From Rhizobium hidalgonense (GTDB lineage: Bacteria; Pseudomonadota; Alphaproteobacteria; Rhizobiales; Rhizobiaceae): 64,000 bases of DNA. This document shows, piece by piece, positions 27,789-36,180 of the stretch (position 1 is its first letter; each line of letters starts with the position of its first letter). The notes below the pieces were generated by a model. The model was not told the origin of the DNA, searched no databases, and worked only from the letters and a program-made list of their open reading frames with translations. The stretch lies in the NCBI RefSeq assembly GCF_002914525.1, contig NZ_LODW01000052.1, forward strand, positions 55,156-119,155. Reading direction: 5' to 3'. The translations under genes were made by a program, and so were the position numbers.

Positions 27789-28847
27789 ATGGTCGCACCT
27801 TTCAGATACACGGTCAGTGCAGCCCAGGTCATCTTCGGGAGCGGCTCGGTCAGTCGCCTCGCCGATGCGATTGCCGGGCAGGGCGGCAAGCACGCCCTGA
27901 TCCTTTCGACCCCGCACCAGAAAGCCGACGCTCAACGCATCGCCGCTTCCCTCGGCCCGCTTGCGGCGGGACTATTCGACGGTGCTGTCATGCACACGCC
28001 GATCGATGTGACCGAGCGCGCGATGGCGGCATACGAGAAGGCCGGTGCCGATTGCGTGGTCGCGATCGGCGGCGGGTCGACGATCGGTCTCGGCAAGGCA
28101 ATCGCCTACCGCAACGACGCACCCCAGATCGTGGTGGCGACGACCTATGCGGGATCGGAGGTAACACCGATCCTCGGCCAGACGGAGAACGGGCAGAAGA
28201 CCACGGTCCGCGGCCCCGGCATCCTGCCGGAAGTGGTGATCTACGACCCCGAATTGACTTTGGGATTGCCGGTCAACATCAGCGTCAGCAGCGGGCTCAA
28301 TGCCATGGCGCACGCGGTCGAAGGGCTCTATGCGCAGGATCGCAATCCCATTTCTTCGATGATGGCCCTCGAGGGCTTGCGCGCGCTGAAGCAGGCTTTG
28401 CCGCAAATCGTCAATGCCCCCAGGGACATCGAACCCCGAAGCGAAGCGCTTTACGGCTCTTGGCTGTGCGGCACGGTGCTCGGAGCCGTTGGAATGGCCC
28501 TGCATCACAAGCTTTGCCATACGCTGGGCGGTAGCTTCGATCTGCCGCATGCAGAAACCCATGCTGTCATTCTGCCCCATTCCGCTGCCTACAACGCCGC
28601 AGCCGCATTGGATGCGCTCAAGCCCGCTGCCGATCTTTTCGGCGGCTTGCTGGGCAGCGGTCTTTATGATTTTGCCGCTTCGATCGGTGCCCCGATGGCG
28701 CTGCGGGATCTGGGTATGAAGGAAGCCGATCTGGACCTTGCGGCAGAACTTGCCGCCCGGAATCCCTACTGGAACCCGCGCCCGATCGAAGGAAAAGCGA
28801 TCCGGGCTTTGCTGCAGAGCGCCTGGGAGGGCGCGCGGCCGCGTTAA
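27789..28847 (+). CDS. graC: maleylacetate reductase (GraC-like)
   Basis: 352 residues, iron-containing alcohol dehydrogenase family. NAD-binding IGGGSTIGLGKAIAYR and the metal region with GMALHHKLCHTLGGSFDLPHAETHAVILPH are diagnostic of maleylacetate reductases. It starts one base after the graF stop. It reduces maleylacetate to 3-oxoadipate, the last step before the general 3-oxoadipate pathway. An in-frame ATG inside graF is not preferred. Confidence 0.9.
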   Translation: MVAPFRYTVSAAQVIFGSGSVSRLADAIAGQGGKHALILSTPHQKADAQRIAASLGPLAAGLFDGAVMHTPIDVTERAMAAYEKAGADCVVAIGGGSTIGLGKAIAYRNDAPQIVVATTYAGSEVTPILGQTENGQKTTVRGPGILPEVVIYDPELTLGLPVNISVSSGLNAMAHAVEGLYAQDRNPISSMMALEGLRALKQALPQIVNAPRDIEPRSEALYGSWLCGTVLGAVGMALHHKLCHTLGGSFDLPHAETHAVILPHSAAYNAAAALDALKPAADLFGGLLGSGLYDFAASIGAPMALRDLGMKEADLDLAAELAARNPYWNPRPIEGKAIRALLQSAWEGARPR

Positions 28848-28867
28848 CGCGTTAGGAGGAGGGCCGC

Positions 28868-29716
28868 GTGCCTGAATATTTCAGCGAAGAGAAATCCGCG
28901 GAATCCGTCAACATGCGGATGGGGCAGGACATCAATCCACGTCTGGCCGCCGTGATGGCGTCGCTTGTCAACCATTTGCATGCCTTTGCCAAGGATATCA
29001 GCCTGACCCAGGAGGAATGGGAGCTGGCCATAGGCTTCCTGACCCGCACCGGCCATCTCTGTCATGACCAACGACAGGAATTTATCCTGCTCAGCGATAC
29101 GCTGGGTTTCTCAATGCTGGTGGATGCGATCAACAACCGGCGTCCGCCAGGCGCCACGGAAAATACGGTGTTTGGACCATTCCATGTCGAAGGGGCGCCC
29201 GTCCGGCAGATGGGTGAAAACATCTCGCTCGACGGCAAGGGCGAGACTTGTCTCTTCATCGGGCGAGTGCTGGATCTCGATGGCAATCCGATCGAAGGAG
29301 CCCGGATCGACATATGGTCGGATAATGCCGATGGCTTCTACGACGTCCAGCAGCCGGATATTCAGCCGAAATGGAACAATCGGGGTATTTTCATCACCGG
29401 TGCAGATGGCGCCTATAGCTTCGTCGGCATCAAACCGGTCTCCTATCCGATCCCGGATGACGGCCCGGTCGGCCAGATGTTGGCCTCCCTCGGCCGCCAT
29501 CCCTACCGTCCCGCCCATACCCATTATCTGATCACGGCTCCAGGTTATCAGAAGCTCGTAACCCACACTTTTGTCGGCGACGATCCCTATCTGGAATCCG
29601 ATACGGTGTTTGGTGTCAAAAACAGCCTGGTCGCGCCTTTCCAGCGTATCGATCGTCCGACGGTCTGGCGCTCCGATTTCGATTTCGTGCTGACGCTGGT
29701 CGAGGGCAGGCAATGA
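28868..29716 (+). CDS. graB: hydroxyquinol 1,2-dioxygenase (GraB-like)
   Basis: 282 residues, intradiol dioxygenase. Iron ligands can be placed: Tyr158 (DGFYDVQ), Tyr193 (VSYPIPDDGPVG), His217 and His219 (YRPAHTHY). The N-terminal helical dimerisation domain (1-100) is of the catechol/hydroxyquinol type. GTG start follows TAGGAGGA. Splits hydroxyquinol between the two ortho hydroxyls to maleylacetate. Overlaps the next gene by four bases. Confidence 0.92.
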   Translation: MPEYFSEEKSAESVNMRMGQDINPRLAAVMASLVNHLHAFAKDISLTQEEWELAIGFLTRTGHLCHDQRQEFILLSDTLGFSMLVDAINNRRPPGATENTVFGPFHVEGAPVRQMGENISLDGKGETCLFIGRVLDLDGNPIEGARIDIWSDNADGFYDVQQPDIQPKWNNRGIFITGADGAYSFVGIKPVSYPIPDDGPVGQMLASLGRHPYRPAHTHYLITAPGYQKLVTHTFVGDDPYLESDTVFGVKNSLVAPFQRIDRPTVWRSDFDFVLTLVEGRQ

Positions 29717-30021
29717 TCGTTGTTCGCTATGCGATATCTGACCCCGGCAAGGCCGCCGAACGTTCGCGATTGCTGGAGGAACACAAGGCCTATCTGCGCG
29801 GCGCGGCGATTCGCATCCTGCTTTCCGGCCCGTCTGCACCGCCGATGGAGGGTAGGGGTTCACCCGCCGTCGTAATTGCGGAAGTCGAAACGCTGGCCGA
29901 GTTCGAGGCGTTCAGCGCGGGTGATCCCTTCGTCCGATCCGGTGTATACGGAAGCGTCGATCTATTCGAATGGCGCCCCACTTTTGGGCTTCTTCTGGAG
30001 AGTTTCCGGCCAGCGTTTTAG
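29713..30021 (+). CDS. graE: YCII-domain small protein (GraE-like)
   Basis: 102 residues, ferredoxin-like YCII fold (RYAISDPGKAAERSRLLEEH and VIAEVETLAEFEAFSAGDPFV). It is coupled to graB by an ATGA overlap and ends the operon. Its partner in MTP-10005, graE, has no established function; a role in isomerising or handling ring-cleavage product is only a guess. Confidence 0.75.
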   Translation: MIVVRYAISDPGKAAERSRLLEEHKAYLRGAAIRILLSGPSAPPMEGRGSPAVVIAEVETLAEFEAFSAGDPFVRSGVYGSVDLFEWRPTFGLLLESFRPAF

Positions 30022-30033
30022 GCAGGATGAAAA

Positions 30034-30056
30034 ATGGGCCGGCATGACCGGCCCAT
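30034..30056. terminator. hairpin between convergent graE and SPFH genes
   Basis: ATGGGCCGG and CCGGCCCAT are perfectly inverted around a 5-base loop, 12 bp after graE. It lies between two convergent genes and probably ends both transcripts; a T-run is missing. Confidence 0.6.
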
Positions 30057-30068
30057 CCACAATCAATC

Positions 30069-32108
30069 TTATTCGGCCTGCGCCGGCACCGCAGCCGGGG
30101 CACCCTGTCGTCCAAGCCGGTCGGCGACCAGCATCGACAGCATCATTTCCACCAGGCCGTTGGCGCCGCCCTTCTCGCCGCCGGCACCGCCGACCTGGAT
30201 CTGCGGCACGAGCGGCAACTTGCCGTTTTCGATCGCTTCGGCAAAGCGCATCAGCACCTGGGAATGCAGCTGATAGTCCGGACCGCCGAAGGCCGCGACC
30301 TTCTTCTCGGTGGCCTCGGCTTCCGCCAGACCGACGGCGCGCACCTTCTGGGCATCGGCAAGACCGGTGGCCTTGATACGCTCGGCATCGGCAAGTGCGA
30401 TCGCCTTGATCCGGTCGGCCTCGCCAAGGCCTGCAAGCCGGACCTTTTCCGCTTCGGCCTTGGCGGTGACCTGAATGGTCTCGGCTTGCTGGCGGGTGCG
30501 GGCGAGCTGCGCCTTACCTTCGTTCTCGCTGATCTCGATGGTGAGGGCCGATGTCGTGATCTTGGCCTGCTGTTCGGCCAGCGCTTCCTTCTCGCGCAAT
30601 GTGCGCTCCTGGATCGCAGCCGCTTCCTGCAATTTATAGGTCTCGACCTTTTCAACGGCGATCTGACGTTCGCGCAACTGGATCAGGATCTGCTCTATGC
30701 TGTTCTGGCCATTGCTGGCGCGGGGCGTACCGATCAGCACCTCCTGCAGCTCGAGGCTGTAGGAGCCGAACTTCTCGCGCATTTCGTCGCCGGATTTGCG
30801 CTGGATTTCGCTGCGCTCCTGCAGCAGTTGGATCAACGTCTTGGTCTGGGCGATATTCTTGAAATAGGCCGAGACCATCGGATCGAGCGTCTGTTCGACC
30901 AGCCGTTTGATATCGCCGAAGCGCTGCACCACCAGCGGCGCCTTCATATAGTCGATATGCACGACGACCGAGAGCGGCAGCACGGGTTCGAACGCATCCT
31001 TGGTGATCAGCGACACTTCGGATAGATTTTCGTCCAGTCTGTGTTCGCCGAACTGTTCCTTCATCCATTTGAGCACGAAGTTGGTGGTCGGCACGATGAT
31101 GATATTGCCGGCATAGGTGTTGAAGGCATATTTGCCCGGCAGAAGCGGCGTCGACCAGACACCGCGTGCGCCCGTCTCGACCAACTCGCCATGGCGATAG
31201 GACTGGCCTGAAATATCCGCGCTTCGCCGGCCGGTATAGGAGACGACGACACCCACCGTGCCGACGTCGATGATCGTCTTCTCCACAAGTTCGACGGTCG
31301 CAAAGATGCGGTTGAGGAAATAACTGCCGTCAGCAAGCACCTGCAATTGCCGGCCGCGATAACCGCCGGCATTGAGAAACTTCTCCGGATCCTGAAAATT
31401 GTTGTGGAAGTTCGGATCTTTCGGGTTGTTGGAAACGGTCGGCGCGATGATCTCGCCATCCGGCAGCGCCGGACCGTCATGGATGGTGACAATGCCGATC
31501 AGGTCCTCGGCGTCATGGATGACGACGGGCTCGAAACCGTTCCGCTCGCTGATCAAAGTCGACATGTCGGCAAACAGCTTTTGTTCCAACGCGTTCAAGT
31601 TGACGGCATAGGTCGATTGCGCGGTCAGTACGATGAACTGCGCGAGATTGATGGCATAGGTGCCTTCGCGCAGGATCTTGCGCTGTGGCCCTTTTTGGCC
31701 ACCCTTGGTCAGAAAGCTGCGCACATCCTGAAAATCATCGGCATCGATATTCGAGGCCAGTGTCTGGGTCGGCGGCAACGGTTCGCCGTCACGGGCGAAG
31801 ACATAGCCGATCTGGCCCTGCGGAATGGTGACGAGATTGGCGCGATGCATCGAATACTGGAACGGCATGAAGACATGCAGGCCGCCGCGCACGACTTCCG
31901 GCTGGAAGCCGGCCTCACCGTAGAGCGCAATGAAGCCGGTCTCGACGGAGCCGCGAAAACTCCACAGCTTTTCGAGAATGCCGAGCCGGTCGTTCGGGAT
32001 ATAGCGGATCACGCCGCTCCACCAGAACAGGAGTACCACCACAATGACCGGGACGGCGAAAACGATCACCCTCCACCCCATCGGGCCAAGATATTGCAGG
32101 TTTTCCAT
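30069..32108 (-). CDS. SPFH/band 7 (flotillin-like) membrane protein
   Basis: About 679 residues from ATG 32108 (MENLQYLGPMGWRV); ATG 32138 is possible. One transmembrane segment near residues 12-32, then an SPFH domain (roughly 60-400) and a long Ala/Glu/Lys-rich coiled coil (about 480-600, repeats such as RLAGLGEADRIKAIALADAE). The C-terminus is Gly/Ala-rich with GGAGGEKGG. Such proteins form membrane scaffolds. No partner NfeD-like gene adjoins it. Confidence 0.85.
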   Translation of the reverse strand: MENLQYLGPMGWRVIVFAVPVIVVVLLFWWSGVIRYIPNDRLGILEKLWSFRGSVETGFIALYGEAGFQPEVVRGGLHVFMPFQYSMHRANLVTIPQGQIGYVFARDGEPLPPTQTLASNIDADDFQDVRSFLTKGGQKGPQRKILREGTYAINLAQFIVLTAQSTYAVNLNALEQKLFADMSTLISERNGFEPVVIHDAEDLIGIVTIHDGPALPDGEIIAPTVSNNPKDPNFHNNFQDPEKFLNAGGYRGRQLQVLADGSYFLNRIFATVELVEKTIIDVGTVGVVVSYTGRRSADISGQSYRHGELVETGARGVWSTPLLPGKYAFNTYAGNIIIVPTTNFVLKWMKEQFGEHRLDENLSEVSLITKDAFEPVLPLSVVVHIDYMKAPLVVQRFGDIKRLVEQTLDPMVSAYFKNIAQTKTLIQLLQERSEIQRKSGDEMREKFGSYSLELQEVLIGTPRASNGQNSIEQILIQLRERQIAVEKVETYKLQEAAAIQERTLREKEALAEQQAKITTSALTIEISENEGKAQLARTRQQAETIQVTAKAEAEKVRLAGLGEADRIKAIALADAERIKATGLADAQKVRAVGLAEAEATEKKVAAFGGPDYQLHSQVLMRFAEAIENGKLPLVPQIQVGGAGGEKGGANGLVEMMLSMLVADRLGRQGAPAAVPAQAE

Positions 32109-32138
32109 CTTTTTTCTCGTATGGGCGCACGGGTTCAT

Positions 32139-32525
32139 CCACCCGGTGGCCGCCCGGTTGTTATTGGATAAGAAGGGGAGATGACGCGCCTAATTGGCTC
32201 GACGCACTCAGGGTGTATCGAACGCTTGGGCTGCTCATTGTCTGGAAAAATGACCGCGCGTCCCGAGTCCCCAATAAGGGGCGGCGTGGTCGTGAATGCT
32301 CTTACATCGGTGTCGCCTTGGTAGACATGACGATGGAGGACGTAAGGATTGCGCCTACAGGTTTAAAGATGTTGGATGCGGAAATCGAGCAAGTACTTCC
32401 AACGATTTCGATATTTCGAGCATTCAATTCTACTGAATTAGGCCGTTGCTGCTCGTTTGTTTCGGCCGGCATTTGGCGATAATATTGGTAATTGCCTCCA
32501 TCCGGATGCCGTCGCCGTATTGTCC
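32139..32525. other. intergenic region, no gene supported
   Basis: Short open frames of up to 89 codons exist on both strands but none has a ribosome site or family resemblance. This stretch is presumably the upstream region of the SPFH gene; nothing else was recognised. Confidence 0.5.
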
Positions 32526-33578
32526 TCAACCGGCGAAACCGCTCATGTCAAATACGGCCGCGTTGTCCTGGACTTCGCGCAGTCCCTTGTACGAGGCGTG
32601 ACGAAGACTGCCGTCATCGGTCCAGCCGCGGAACTCGATCTCGGCGATGAGGGTCGGCTGCACGAAGACGAAGCGCTTGCCCTTCAGGGTAACGACCGGC
32701 TGGTTCGTCTTCAACTTGTCGAGGGTCTTTTTCAACTGCTCGGCATCCCTGGCGGTGAAACCGGTCCCAACCGCCCCAGCGTAAATCCAGTCGAAACCCT
32801 TCCTGCCAGCGAGCAGCAGACTGCCGATGCCGCCGCGGGCGGATGCCGATTGTTCGTAACCGACAATCATGAAGCTCTCGCTCTCAATGCATTTGATCTT
32901 CAGCCAGTCGCCGGTGCGGCCGCTGCTGTAGGGCCGATCGCGATGCTTGGCGATAATGCCTTCCAGCCGATGATGGCAGGCGTGCTCGAGCAGGTCTTCG
33001 GCCGGCAGATCCAGTTCTTCGGAAAAGCGGATCGTCCCATCGCCGCCTGGTATCAGGTCTTCAAGAAGGTGGCGGCGCACGGCGAGCTCGGTGCCTGTGA
33101 GGTCATGCCCATCGAGATACAAAAGATCGAAGACGTAGAGTCTGGACTCGGTCGAAGCCCGCTTGCCGCCTCGACCGCCGAGCGAACGTTGCAACGCGCC
33201 GAAATCCGATCGGCCATGATCGTCCAACACCACCGCCTCCCCGTCCAGAATGGCGGTGGTCACGCCCAGTTCTTTTGCTGCCGCAGCGATGGCGGGAAAG
33301 CGGTCGGTCCAGTCATGGCCGCCACGCGTGATGACCCGGACGCCCTTTGGCTCGATATGGATCGCAAGCCGGTAGCCGTCCCATTTCACCTCGTACAGCC
33401 AATCCGACCCCAGCGGCACATTGGGCTTCAGCAGCGCAAGGCATGGCTCGATCCTTGTAGGCATTGGGTCGAACGGCAGGCTTGGTTGGTCAGGATCACG
33501 CTTGCGGAGCGGACGGGACTGCAGCGTCGCGTTGGACTCGTTGAGGAAGGGCAATGAGGGGCGGCGAGAACGTGTCAT
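32526..33578 (-). CDS. ATP-dependent DNA ligase, LigD-type, ligase domain only
   Basis: 350 residues from ATG 33578. The adenylation lysine is Lys65 in YEVKWDGYRLAIH, with the further nucleotidyltransferase motifs ILDGEAVV and EGIIAKHRDRPY, and an OB-fold toward FRGWTDDGSLRH. There is no phosphoesterase or polymerase domain, so it is a stand-alone ligase, about 40% of LigD length. Rhizobia often carry such extra copies. No ku gene is next to it. The start is moderately certain; a TTG-type upstream extension has no support. Confidence 0.88.
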   Translation of the reverse strand: MTRSRRPSLPFLNESNATLQSRPLRKRDPDQPSLPFDPMPTRIEPCLALLKPNVPLGSDWLYEVKWDGYRLAIHIEPKGVRVITRGGHDWTDRFPAIAAAAKELGVTTAILDGEAVVLDDHGRSDFGALQRSLGGRGGKRASTESRLYVFDLLYLDGHDLTGTELAVRRHLLEDLIPGGDGTIRFSEELDLPAEDLLEHACHHRLEGIIAKHRDRPYSSGRTGDWLKIKCIESESFMIVGYEQSASARGGIGSLLLAGRKGFDWIYAGAVGTGFTARDAEQLKKTLDKLKTNQPVVTLKGKRFVFVQPTLIAEIEFRGWTDDGSLRHASYKGLREVQDNAAVFDMSGFAG

Positions 33579-33700
33579 GAATAATGTTTGCCCTTCCCGA
33601 ACCGGTCTGCAGTCTCTTCTCGAAGATTGATGCAGCCTTTCCAACTCGCTGGCGAGGCGACCATGTCATCATACTCCTGAGGCAAGCGGTGCGAGTCAAC

Positions 33701-33723
33701 CCAATCGACCGGCGGATTGTTCC
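33701..33723 (-). promoter_or_regulatory. possible EcfG-type promoter of the stand-alone ligase
   Basis: On the minus strand, GGAAC (33723-33719), 17-bp spacer and GGTT (33704-33701), matching the EcfG pattern with one mismatch in CGTT. It lies about 125 bp upstream of the ligase start. The remaining intergenic space 33579-33860 holds nothing else recognised. Confidence 0.35.
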
Positions 33724-33860
33724 GCGTCGAAACGAATCAAAATTCAATGACTTACGGCATAGGCGCCGCCAGAATGAACCGGCGTGAGATCGTCTTGATT
33801 CCATGCATCTTTTTGCCGCGACGCGCGTTCTAGTCAGACGGCACCATAGGAACGAATGAC

Positions 33861-34043
33861 ATGACCAAGCGCGAACTCATCGATACCGGCACCGACAAAC
33901 GCTATGTCCGCCGTAGTGAAAAGGGGCAATTCAAGGAAAGCGACGATGTCGGCCGCTCACTGGCGGCCGATCGTCGCCAGACGGCGAAGACCAAGGCAAA
34001 GCCGGGCGAGGGCGACCGCGGCGATCGGACCGTCAAGCACTGA
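33861..34043 (+). CDS. small conserved basic protein (60 aa)
   Basis: 60 residues, very polar: TKRELIDTGTDKRYVRRSEK, then GQFKESDDVGRSLAADRRQ, with a Lys/Gly-rich end. I recall similar short proteins in rhizobial genomes, without a known function; the charge and lack of hydrophobic core suggest a disordered or nucleic-acid-associated protein. GGAAC precedes the start by 13 bases. It converges on the TetR gene. Confidence 0.6.
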   Translation: MTKRELIDTGTDKRYVRRSEKGQFKESDDVGRSLAADRRQTAKTKAKPGEGDRGDRTVKH

Positions 34044-34185
34044 CAAGCATGGTGCGCTGGGGTAGCGGAAGGCGAATCCGCGCGTAGATCTCGGCGGTCG
34101 GCCAGGGGCTCCATTCGCTGCGGTGCGGATCCCGTCCGGGCGCCGTAGCCGATCGGCCGTTCGCCTGAACGAGAAATCGAACACT

Positions 34186-34776
34186 TCACTGCTGCCTGCG
34201 GAGGCTCCCCAGCATAGCTTTGAACCCTGCAACTGCCCGCTTCGAGACCGCCTCTGGATTCTCCGCATTGGCGATCCACAGCGCCATATGGCTGCTGGCG
34301 CCATTGATCAGGCGGGCGGCGGTTTCGGTGTCGATGTCGATGATCTCGCCATCGGCCTTGAGGCGGTCGAGGCTGCGGGAGAGGGCGGCGATGCAGCCGG
34401 GGGTGTTCTGCCATTGCGAGATGTCGCCGAGGACAGCCGGGCCATCGCGAAACATGATACGCTGGATTTCGGGCTCGAGTGCCATTTCGATATAAGCGGA
34501 GCACTCGTCGACAAAACCCTGCCAGCGCGTGGGAGCGGCGGCCGAGACCTCGTTCAGCCGTTCGGTCATTTCCGCATCGATTTCCATGATCACGGCCTTT
34601 AGCAGGCCCCTCTTGTCCCCGAAATGGTGATAAAGGGCCCCACGCGTCAATCCCGCTTCGCCGGTGAAATCGTCCATCGAGGCTTCCGCGTAACCGATCG
34701 TGCCAAAGGCACGCCGTCCGGCTGCGATAAGTTTGCCGCGGGTCTCTGCGATCATCTTCTGGCGCGGTTTGCGCAT
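34186..34776 (-). CDS. TetR family regulator (paralogue 2)
   Basis: 196 residues. HTH with SMDDFTGEAGLTRGALYHHF followed by GDKRGLL, and a C-terminal domain with AYIEMALEPEIQRIMFRDGPAVLGDISQW, clearly parallel to the TetR at 20420-21013. It is divergent from an MFS transporter, with three shared-type operators between them. It probably represses transporter and itself. Confidence 0.92.
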   Translation of the reverse strand: MRKPRQKMIAETRGKLIAAGRRAFGTIGYAEASMDDFTGEAGLTRGALYHHFGDKRGLLKAVIMEIDAEMTERLNEVSAAAPTRWQGFVDECSAYIEMALEPEIQRIMFRDGPAVLGDISQWQNTPGCIAALSRSLDRLKADGEIIDIDTETAARLINGASSHMALWIANAENPEAVSKRAVAGFKAMLGSLRRQQ

Positions 34777-34791
34777 GGCTTCTCCATTGGC

Positions 34792-34858
34792 ATACGCCGC
34801 GTATCTTTTTCATTGACATACGGGACGTATGCCCTATCTAAACACATACGCTCCGTAT
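34792..34858. promoter_or_regulatory. three-operator array with TTGACA promoter (TetR locus 2)
   Basis: Palindromes ATACG-CCG-CGTAT (34792-34804), ATACG-GGA-CGTAT (34818-34830) and ATACG-CTC-CGTAT (34846-34858), centres 26 and 28 bp apart. TTGACA (34813-34818) abuts the middle one, with a possible -10 TATCTA (34835-34840) toward the MFS gene. Architecture is the same as at 21031-21094. Confidence 0.8.
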
Positions 34859-34894
34859 ATAAGTGTTCTATCCGATAGCTGGAAGGATCGTCGC

Positions 34895-36121
34895 ATGTCA
34901 AATCCGTACAGACAAATATTCGCGGCACCTGGGGCCAAGGGCTTCTCGGTCGCTGGCTTTTTCGCACGCCTTCCCATTGCCATGGCGCCGATCGGCATCG
35001 TCGCCATGCTTTCGCAGGCACGTGGCGAATATTGGCTGGCGGGCGCCGTGTCGGCGACCTATGCGCTCACCAATGCAGTGATCTCGCCGCAGATTTCGCG
35101 AGCGGTTGACCGGCTGGGCCAGACGGCAGTGGTCGTTCCCGCAACCATCGTGTCAGTGCTGGCATTCATCGCGCTGATCGCCGCGGCCAACCAGAACTGG
35201 CCGGTGTGGACCCTCTTTGCCTCAGCCTTCCTCGCGGCAGCCATGCCGAGCATTCCGGCACTGATGCGGGCGCGCTGGACGGAGCTCTTTCGCAACCAGC
35301 CCGAACTCAACACCGCCTTCGCGTTCGAAAGTGCCGCGGACGAACTGGTCTATATCGCCGGCGCCTCGTTGTCGGTTGGGCTGGCCGTCGCCCTATTCCC
35401 GGAAGCCGGCATGATGGTGAGCACAGCTTTTCTGGCGCTTGGGACGGCCGCTTTCATCGTGCAGCGCGGCACCGAACCGAAGGTGCGCCATGTCGCCGGC
35501 GCGGCTTCGGCTGGCTCGGCGATCCGCCAACGGCCGGTGCAGATCATCACCCTCGCGCTCATCTTCGTCGGCGCGATCTTTGCAACCGCTGAAGTGAGTG
35601 TTGTCGCCATCACCAAGGAGCTCGGTCAGCCGAATGCGGCAAGCCTGGTCATCGGGGTCTATGCCCTCGGTTCTTTCCTGTTGGGTTTGACCCTCGGCGC
35701 GCTTAATCTGCGCATCCCCTTGCACCGTCAGTTGCTGATCGCTGTCGCCACTCTCGCACTGACCTCCCTGCCGCTGCTCGTTGCCGGCAGCTCGGTGCCC
35801 CTGCTTGCTATCGCCGTCTTCGTCAGCGGCATCGCGATATCGCCGACCTTTATTACGGCCTTCGGACTGATTGAGCGTCGTGTGCCGGAATCGGTGCTGA
35901 CGGAGGGCGTCACCTGGGTGATGACCGGCATCGGCATCGGCATGGCGCTCGGCGCCTTCGTCTCGGGCTGGGTGGTCGATAGCTACGGTGCCGAGAGCGG
36001 ATTCTGGGTGTCTACGGCGGCCGGGGCCGCGACCGTCCTTATCATTGCGCTCGGTCAGCGCACACTCTCGGGAGAGTGCACCGACGGGGAAGATTGCGCG
36101 ATGCTGGAGCCGGCGCAGTAG
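34895..36121 (+). CDS. MFS transporter, possible exporter
   Basis: 408 residues from ATG 34895, with GGAAGGA seven bases ahead. Twelve hydrophobic segments, first at about 15-40 (GFSVAGFFARLPIAMAPIGIVAM). It resembles putative MFS exporters that accompany TetR repressors; ISPQISRAVDRLGQT corresponds to the helix 2-3 loop. The operator array in its promoter indicates control by the divergent TetR. Substrate not known; a drug, or an intermediate, is likely. Confidence 0.85.
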   Translation: MSNPYRQIFAAPGAKGFSVAGFFARLPIAMAPIGIVAMLSQARGEYWLAGAVSATYALTNAVISPQISRAVDRLGQTAVVVPATIVSVLAFIALIAAANQNWPVWTLFASAFLAAAMPSIPALMRARWTELFRNQPELNTAFAFESAADELVYIAGASLSVGLAVALFPEAGMMVSTAFLALGTAAFIVQRGTEPKVRHVAGAASAGSAIRQRPVQIITLALIFVGAIFATAEVSVVAITKELGQPNAASLVIGVYALGSFLLGLTLGALNLRIPLHRQLLIAVATLALTSLPLLVAGSSVPLLAIAVFVSGIAISPTFITAFGLIERRVPESVLTEGVTWVMTGIGIGMALGAFVSGWVVDSYGAESGFWVSTAAGAATVLIIALGQRTLSGECTDGEDCAMLEPAQ

Positions 36122-36180
36122 GAAGAAGGCGGCTGGCGCTTGCCCGACAGGCGAATCCCCTCAACCCGACCACCCCAACC

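Noticed and set aside
26321..27889. 522-codon open frame on the minus strand opposite graA and graF
   Set aside because: It runs against well-supported genes with intact active sites; high-GC codon bias makes long antisense frames common here. No domain recognised.
31347..32171. 274-codon plus-strand frame over the SPFH gene
   Set aside because: Antisense shadow of a gene with a clear SPFH and coiled-coil organisation.
32213..32482. 89-codon plus-strand frame in the gap before the stand-alone ligase
   Set aside because: No ribosome site or homologous feel, mixed codon use; treated as non-coding.
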